Source: an uncultured Prevotella sp. (GTDB lineage Bacteria; Bacteroidota; Bacteroidia; Bacteroidales; Bacteroidaceae). Taken from it: 64,000 nt of DNA. How positions within the stretch are numbered: position 1 is the stretch's first letter; the number at the start of each line of letters is the position of its first letter. The notes under the pieces were generated by a model, which worked only from the letters and a program-made list of their open reading frames with translations, did no database searches and was not told the origin of the DNA. Position numbers and translations under genes: made by a program. Shown piece after piece: positions 60,815 through 64,000 of the stretch. Location: assembly GCA_900550365.1 (NCBI GenBank), contig URRR01000002.1, positions 90,894 to 154,893 on the forward strand, given 5' to 3'.

Positions 60815-62886
60815 TGCAGTACACTCGTCTTGGCGCTGCCCTCAAACCTGGCGTCGTTGCCGTGTTCAGTCTTGCGGCCAAAGTCGAGCGTGTAGCGCAG
60901 GGTAAGGCTGACATACCTTCCGTCCCACGGACGTGACATGTATTCATTCCAATGTACGTTGTCGCTGTCAAACCACGACTTCACCCAACCGTTTTTTCTC
61001 AATACGGAGTTTACTGATAGCATGGCATACAGATTGCCGTTGGTGTATTGCAGGTTGATCTTCAGATTGTCACTGAATTGCGACGTAGTGCCGTTCCCGC
61101 CGCGCATAAAGCCCTTGTTGAAGGTTTTGTTATATCCCGCAGATACAGAGAAGTGTTTGTTCATGTTATAGCTCAAGTATGGAAATATGCCGAAGTTGTT
61201 GAACGAGAAGTTCCTTATGCCCGAGTGCATTTCATGTGCGTAGTAAAGACGGACATTCATGTTCAGCTTATTTCTGATTAAAGACAACGACGGGGTGAGC
61301 GACGCCGATATGATGTCGTAGTTGCCGCTGTTCACTATGTCCTGCACCATGAGGCCGTTCTCAGGATGCCATGACGGTACGATGTCGTGCATTATCTCCT
61401 CCCACATCACATCGGCGCTCAGCGAGAATATGTTTAGGGGCATCCATGCGTACGATGCCAATGCCGCCGCATAGCGTTGCGGTTTCAGCGAGGCGTTGCC
61501 CTTGGTCCCTTCCATTTCGTTATCCTGGCGCACTACGGTGTTGTAATAAGTCGGTGTAATCGGCATCTGTCTAATCTGCGCATAGGCGTAGACTGAATGT
61601 TTCGTGCCGATGCGTCCGTTCACCGTTACGAATCCGTTGACGTATGGCTTGGTGTCATATTTGCCGTCGTTCACCTTGTAGAAGTTCACCGGCACCTCTA
61701 CTTGTACGCTTGCCGACCACTTGTCGTTGAACCTATGGTTATACCTCATCCTTGCGTAAAAGTAATTGTTGACAAGCTTCTGCCTCGTATTGTCCGTTCC
61801 CGTGTAGCGGGTGTTGTATATCTCCGAGTTGTATTCTATTGTTGCTGTCAGGAAGTTCTGCTTGTACACAGGGAAGGCGTATGCCAACCATACGTTCGGC
61901 AGGTACACGTCCTCCTCCGTGGCGTTGAATATCGGGGTATCGAAAGTGTACAGCGTCGAGGCGTCGTTGTGGTTGTACGAGAATGATGCCGCGCCGTACA
62001 GCATTGAGTTGCGCGGCAGCTTTGACAGTTGGAAATATGCGTTTACATAAGGCACGACGCTCTTCGATGATGCCTCTGTCACGGCATGGCCGTTATCCGG
62101 CGCACCGTTGCCGGTGTAGGTTATGCTTATGTCGCTGTTGTCCACGGGCGTGCGGTTATACCTGTAGCCTGCCGATGCTGTAACCGTTAGCTTGTCGCTG
62201 CTGTATCTGGCGTTTACCGCGGTAATGAAAGTCCTCATGTGTTCCCTTTGCCTTTCCTCAGTGCTCCTGTTTATTATATTGTCCGGACCGAATATATATT
62301 GCGTGTTCATATTGTGGGTTATGTCGTTGGCATTGCGGTAGTATGCCTCGGCCGTGCCCGCAATCGTCCATTTGCCGACATTCATCTTTGCCGCAACCCC
62401 ATAGTCGCCGCTGTTATTGATAAATGTCTGGTTGGCTTCGCCGAGCACGTAACCGCCGTACTTGTATTTTTTCATCACGAGGTTTACCACGGCTTGATAG
62501 TTCTTGTACTTCGGGTCTGCCGGCGATTTCAGGTATTCCACGTGCATTACATCTTTCGGACGCAACGTCTTGATCTCCCATTCCTGTGCCTCCACACCGT
62601 CAATGTAGAAGTGTACCTCGCCCTTGTATGTCGTTTCCACCTTATCCGTCGTCAGGTCTACGTGCAGCCCGGCCACCATCATTCTTGCCAATAGATCGTT
62701 AATGTTGATGGCATGCTGGCGGGCCTCCTTTGATGGTATGTAGACCACGCCATCCGTTGTGGCATAGTTGCGGGTAGCGTCAACTACAACTTCGTTGAGT
62801 CTAACGCTTTTCATCGAGTCTGTCTGTTCTTGTGCGTTGCTTGTGACATTCAAAAACAACAACGAAATAAGAAAAAAGTTGCGCAT
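60811..62886 (-). CDS. TonB-receptor-like outer-membrane beta-barrel protein (OMP_b-brl family), second copy
   Basis: A 691-residue relative of the neighbouring barrel. Signal peptide 1-18 (cut after SNAQ). The plug-like part is at about 28-145 (VRLNEVVVDATRNY, ININDLLARMMVAGLHVD, VHFYIDGVEAQEWEIKTLRP, MHVEYLKSPADPKY). The barrel has repeated N/Y-rich strands and ends in FGRKTEHGNDARFEGSAKTS. The two share architecture but little obvious identity, so they are old paralogues. The HTH regulator gene is directly upstream. The start is an ATG at 62886 with a leader of about 90 nt. Confidence 0.85.
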   Translation of the reverse strand: MRNFFLISLLFLNVTSNAQEQTDSMKSVRLNEVVVDATRNYATTDGVVYIPSKEARQHAININDLLARMMVAGLHVDLTTDKVETTYKGEVHFYIDGVEAQEWEIKTLRPKDVMHVEYLKSPADPKYKNYQAVVNLVMKKYKYGGYVLGEANQTFINNSGDYGVAAKMNVGKWTIAGTAEAYYRNANDITHNMNTQYIFGPDNIINRSTEERQREHMRTFITAVNARYSSDKLTVTASAGYRYNRTPVDNSDISITYTGNGAPDNGHAVTEASSKSVVPYVNAYFQLSKLPRNSMLYGAASFSYNHNDASTLYTFDTPIFNATEEDVYLPNVWLAYAFPVYKQNFLTATIEYNSEIYNTRYTGTDNTRQKLVNNYFYARMRYNHRFNDKWSASVQVEVPVNFYKVNDGKYDTKPYVNGFVTVNGRIGTKHSVYAYAQIRQMPITPTYYNTVVRQDNEMEGTKGNASLKPQRYAAALASYAWMPLNIFSLSADVMWEEIMHDIVPSWHPENGLMVQDIVNSGNYDIISASLTPSLSLIRNKLNMNVRLYYAHEMHSGIRNFSFNNFGIFPYLSYNMNKHFSVSAGYNKTFNKGFMRGGNGTTSQFSDNLKINLQYTNGNLYAMLSVNSVLRKNGWVKSWFDSDNVHWNEYMSRPWDGRYVSLTLRYTLDFGRKTEHGNDARFEGSAKTSVLQ

Positions 62887-62984
62887 AATAAATCTTTTTT
62901 ATAATATAAACAAACTGCTCACTAAAATGACGGGCATACTTTTCACTCCATACTTTGTCATAATGTTGTTATTTTGTTCAGCGC

Positions 62985-62992
62985 AAAGTAAC
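62985..62992 (-). promoter_or_regulatory. Likely -7 region for the barrel genes
   Basis: On the minus strand TTACTTTG, an imperfect match to TAnnTTTG, with TTG at 63014-63012 about 20 bp upstream. It would drive both barrel genes. Confidence 0.4.
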
Positions 62993-63030
62993 GGCTTTTT
63001 TATAGCTCATGCAAGTTTTTTGTCGGTTGA

Positions 63031-63083
63031 AAGTTCACCAAAAGTTCACCATGAAAAAAACTGCGGTTTGTGAACAAGTTCAC
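63031..63083. promoter_or_regulatory. Cluster of AGTTCAC half-sites, candidate operator
   Basis: AAGTTCACC occurs at 63031-63039 and again 11 bp on at 63042-63050; the palindrome GTGAACAAGTTCAC is at 63070-63083. The tandem pair lies just upstream of the -33 region of the barrel promoter. The 11-bp spacing puts both on the same helix face. The palindrome is also the top of the regulator's terminator. Confidence 0.45.
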
Positions 63084-63092
63084 AAACCGCAG
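63061..63092 (-). terminator. Terminator of the HTH regulator gene
   Basis: A perfect 15-bp stem (CTGCGGTTTGTGAAC, 63061-63075 with 63078-63092) with a 2-nt centre, followed on the minus strand by seven T. It lies 24 bp past the stop codon. Confidence 0.8.
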
Positions 63093-63116
63093 ACATATAA
63101 AAACGTAAGAAACTGA

Positions 63117-64000
63117 TTATAAGCTGTTTACGTACACATCGAAGTCTTTTGACGAGCCGTTGCGTCCCGTTAATTTCATAAAAAGCTTCTTGCGGACATT
63201 GGCTACGCTGGATTTAGAAGTATTCATCAGAATACAGATATCCGATGGAGTAAAGCCCGTTCTTATAAGCATGCACACCTGATATTCGTGTTCGTTTACG
63301 ATGTTTTCTATTCTGTTAAATTGCTTTTCGTCAGCGAAAAGTTTTTTCAGCCGGATCGTTTCCTCCTTTGTCATGGGCGTGAAATCATGCCTTGCGTGGC
63401 ATTTCAACTGTTTGACAATAGGCTCGTCTAAGTATTTGTTTATGTTGTCAGCCTTGGTTGCTACCTTTTCATACTTTTGTTTTTCCTGGTATAACTGGTC
63501 TATTTGGGCGTCTTTTTCCTCTATCAGTCTGTTGAACTCTGATTTCTGCCTTTCGCTCAGGTCATAAAGTTCGTCACGTGACCGCTCCAACTCTTGTATG
63601 TCGTGTAAGTAGGTATCGTTCGTTTCTTTCTGCTTTTCTATTTCTTTAGTCTTTTCATCTATCATTCTCTCCATTTCCGCCTGTTGCCTTTCGCTGACGG
63701 TGTACAGCTCCAAGCGCGCTTTCTCAAGTTCGGCTATGCTCCTTTCATACTTCAGCACTTCCATTCGGCGTGCCCTCCTTTTCTTTCTTATATATACAGC
63801 CGCGCTTATTGCTAAAATTGACACCACGAGGGCTATTATAATAGTGGTTAGCCTTGCGCTTAGTGCCTTCCTTTTATATACCTCAGCTGACAGCTTGTAT
63901 TCGTTATAGTCATACATGGCCCACATCTGCTGCAGATGCGTGGTGTTCATTTCCGCGTACATCAAGTCTGTCGTTATACGGGCAAGGTCGGAGTATTTTG
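63117..64000 (-). CDS. Membrane-anchored coiled-coil/HTH transcriptional regulator, N-terminus outside window
   Basis: The reading frame is open to the right edge, so the N-terminal part is missing (in this Bacteroidetes class it is usually periplasmic TPR repeats). Visible in order: a short soluble end, one membrane helix (LTTIIIALVVSILAISAAVYI), a coiled coil of about 130 residues made of two related 46-residue repeats (ELEKARLELYTVSERQ and ELERSRDELYDLSERQ), and a C-terminal LuxR-like HTH (HEYQVCMLIRTGFTPSDICI then MNTSKSSVANVRKKLF). It probably senses an envelope signal and controls the two barrel genes directly downstream. A distinct terminator separates them. Confidence 0.85.
   Translation of the reverse strand, partial: KYSDLARITTDLMYAEMNTTHLQQMWAMYDYNEYKLSAEVYKRKALSARLTTIIIALVVSILAISAAVYIRKKRRARRMEVLKYERSIAELEKARLELYTVSERQQAEMERMIDEKTKEIEKQKETNDTYLHDIQELERSRDELYDLSERQKSEFNRLIEEKDAQIDQLYQEKQKYEKVATKADNINKYLDEPIVKQLKCHARHDFTPMTKEETIRLKKLFADEKQFNRIENIVNEHEYQVCMLIRTGFTPSDICILMNTSKSSVANVRKKLFMKLTGRNGSSKDFDVYVNSL

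Noticed and set aside
60762..60971. 69-codon minus-strand ORF over the end of the second barrel gene
   Set aside because: Out of frame with the barrel and without protein-like composition; it only shares the start region of the possible small remnant.

Overview
The window comes from a Bacteroidales chromosome, most likely a Prevotella-like gut or rumen species. The evidence is the -7 box TAnnTTTG with a TTTG element 19-20 bp upstream in front of many genes, the near absence of Shine-Dalgarno sequences, the family content (BY-kinase with a tyrosine-rich tail, large multi-SLBB Wza, C1B peptidase, OMP_b-brl outer-membrane proteins, TM/coiled-coil/HTH regulators), and intergenic AT-rich heptad repeats. 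No rRNA, tRNA, CRISPR array, transposase or phage gene was recognised.

Layout. 1-7060 (minus): tryptophan operon read as trpD, trpCF fusion, trpA, hotdog thioesterase, trpB, trpE, trpG (trpG runs off the left edge). It is preceded by a clear promoter, a 21-codon leader peptide with three consecutive Trp codons and an intrinsic terminator, forming a predicted ribosome-stalling attenuator. 7240-10400: RNase Y, ZapA, a small coiled-coil protein and a conserved hypothetical gene. 10368-14522: orphan exopolysaccharide unit rfbA, BY-kinase (Wzc type) and a HAD-like protein. 14523-15345: repeat-filled intergenic DNA. 15346-32600: housekeeping and metabolism (GH51 arabinofuranosidase, GtrA, glmS, fmt, an acetyltransferase, mnmA, recQ, recJ, C1B peptidase, M24 peptidase, TlpA-like thioredoxin, DUF805, trmD, HIT). 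33190-40127 (plus): lipoate ligase and the complete glycine cleavage system with split P protein and its own lipoamide dehydrogenase. 40644-54464 (minus): surface polysaccharide locus of Wzx/Wzy type. Its initiating and export genes have base composition like the rest of the window, but the glycosyltransferase, wzy, wzx and wzz part is markedly AT-rich. 54715-58294 (minus): GH28 and GH43 plant-cell-wall glycosidases. 58524-64000 (minus): two OMP_b-brl outer-membrane barrels and a membrane-anchored coiled-coil/HTH regulator, partial at the right edge.

How the parts work together. Tryptophan synthesis is probably tuned by charged tRNA-Trp through the leader. The distant BY-kinase may partner the kinase-less Wzz of the polysaccharide locus. 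GlmS supplies amino sugars for wall and polysaccharide. LplA charges GcvH for glycine catabolism. GH51, GH43 and GH28 fit use of arabinan, xylan and pectin.

The intergenic space carries at least four repeat families: a 22-nt-period GGCCGTC array at five sites, a 200-bp GTGACAGATG element at two sites, a GGATTTGCAATCC family, and 7-bp-period AT-rich repeats, one kind of which flanks the GH43 gene on both sides. The attenuator, the GTGACAGATG element and the two-barrel/regulator module with its GTTCAC operator candidates are the strongest leads.
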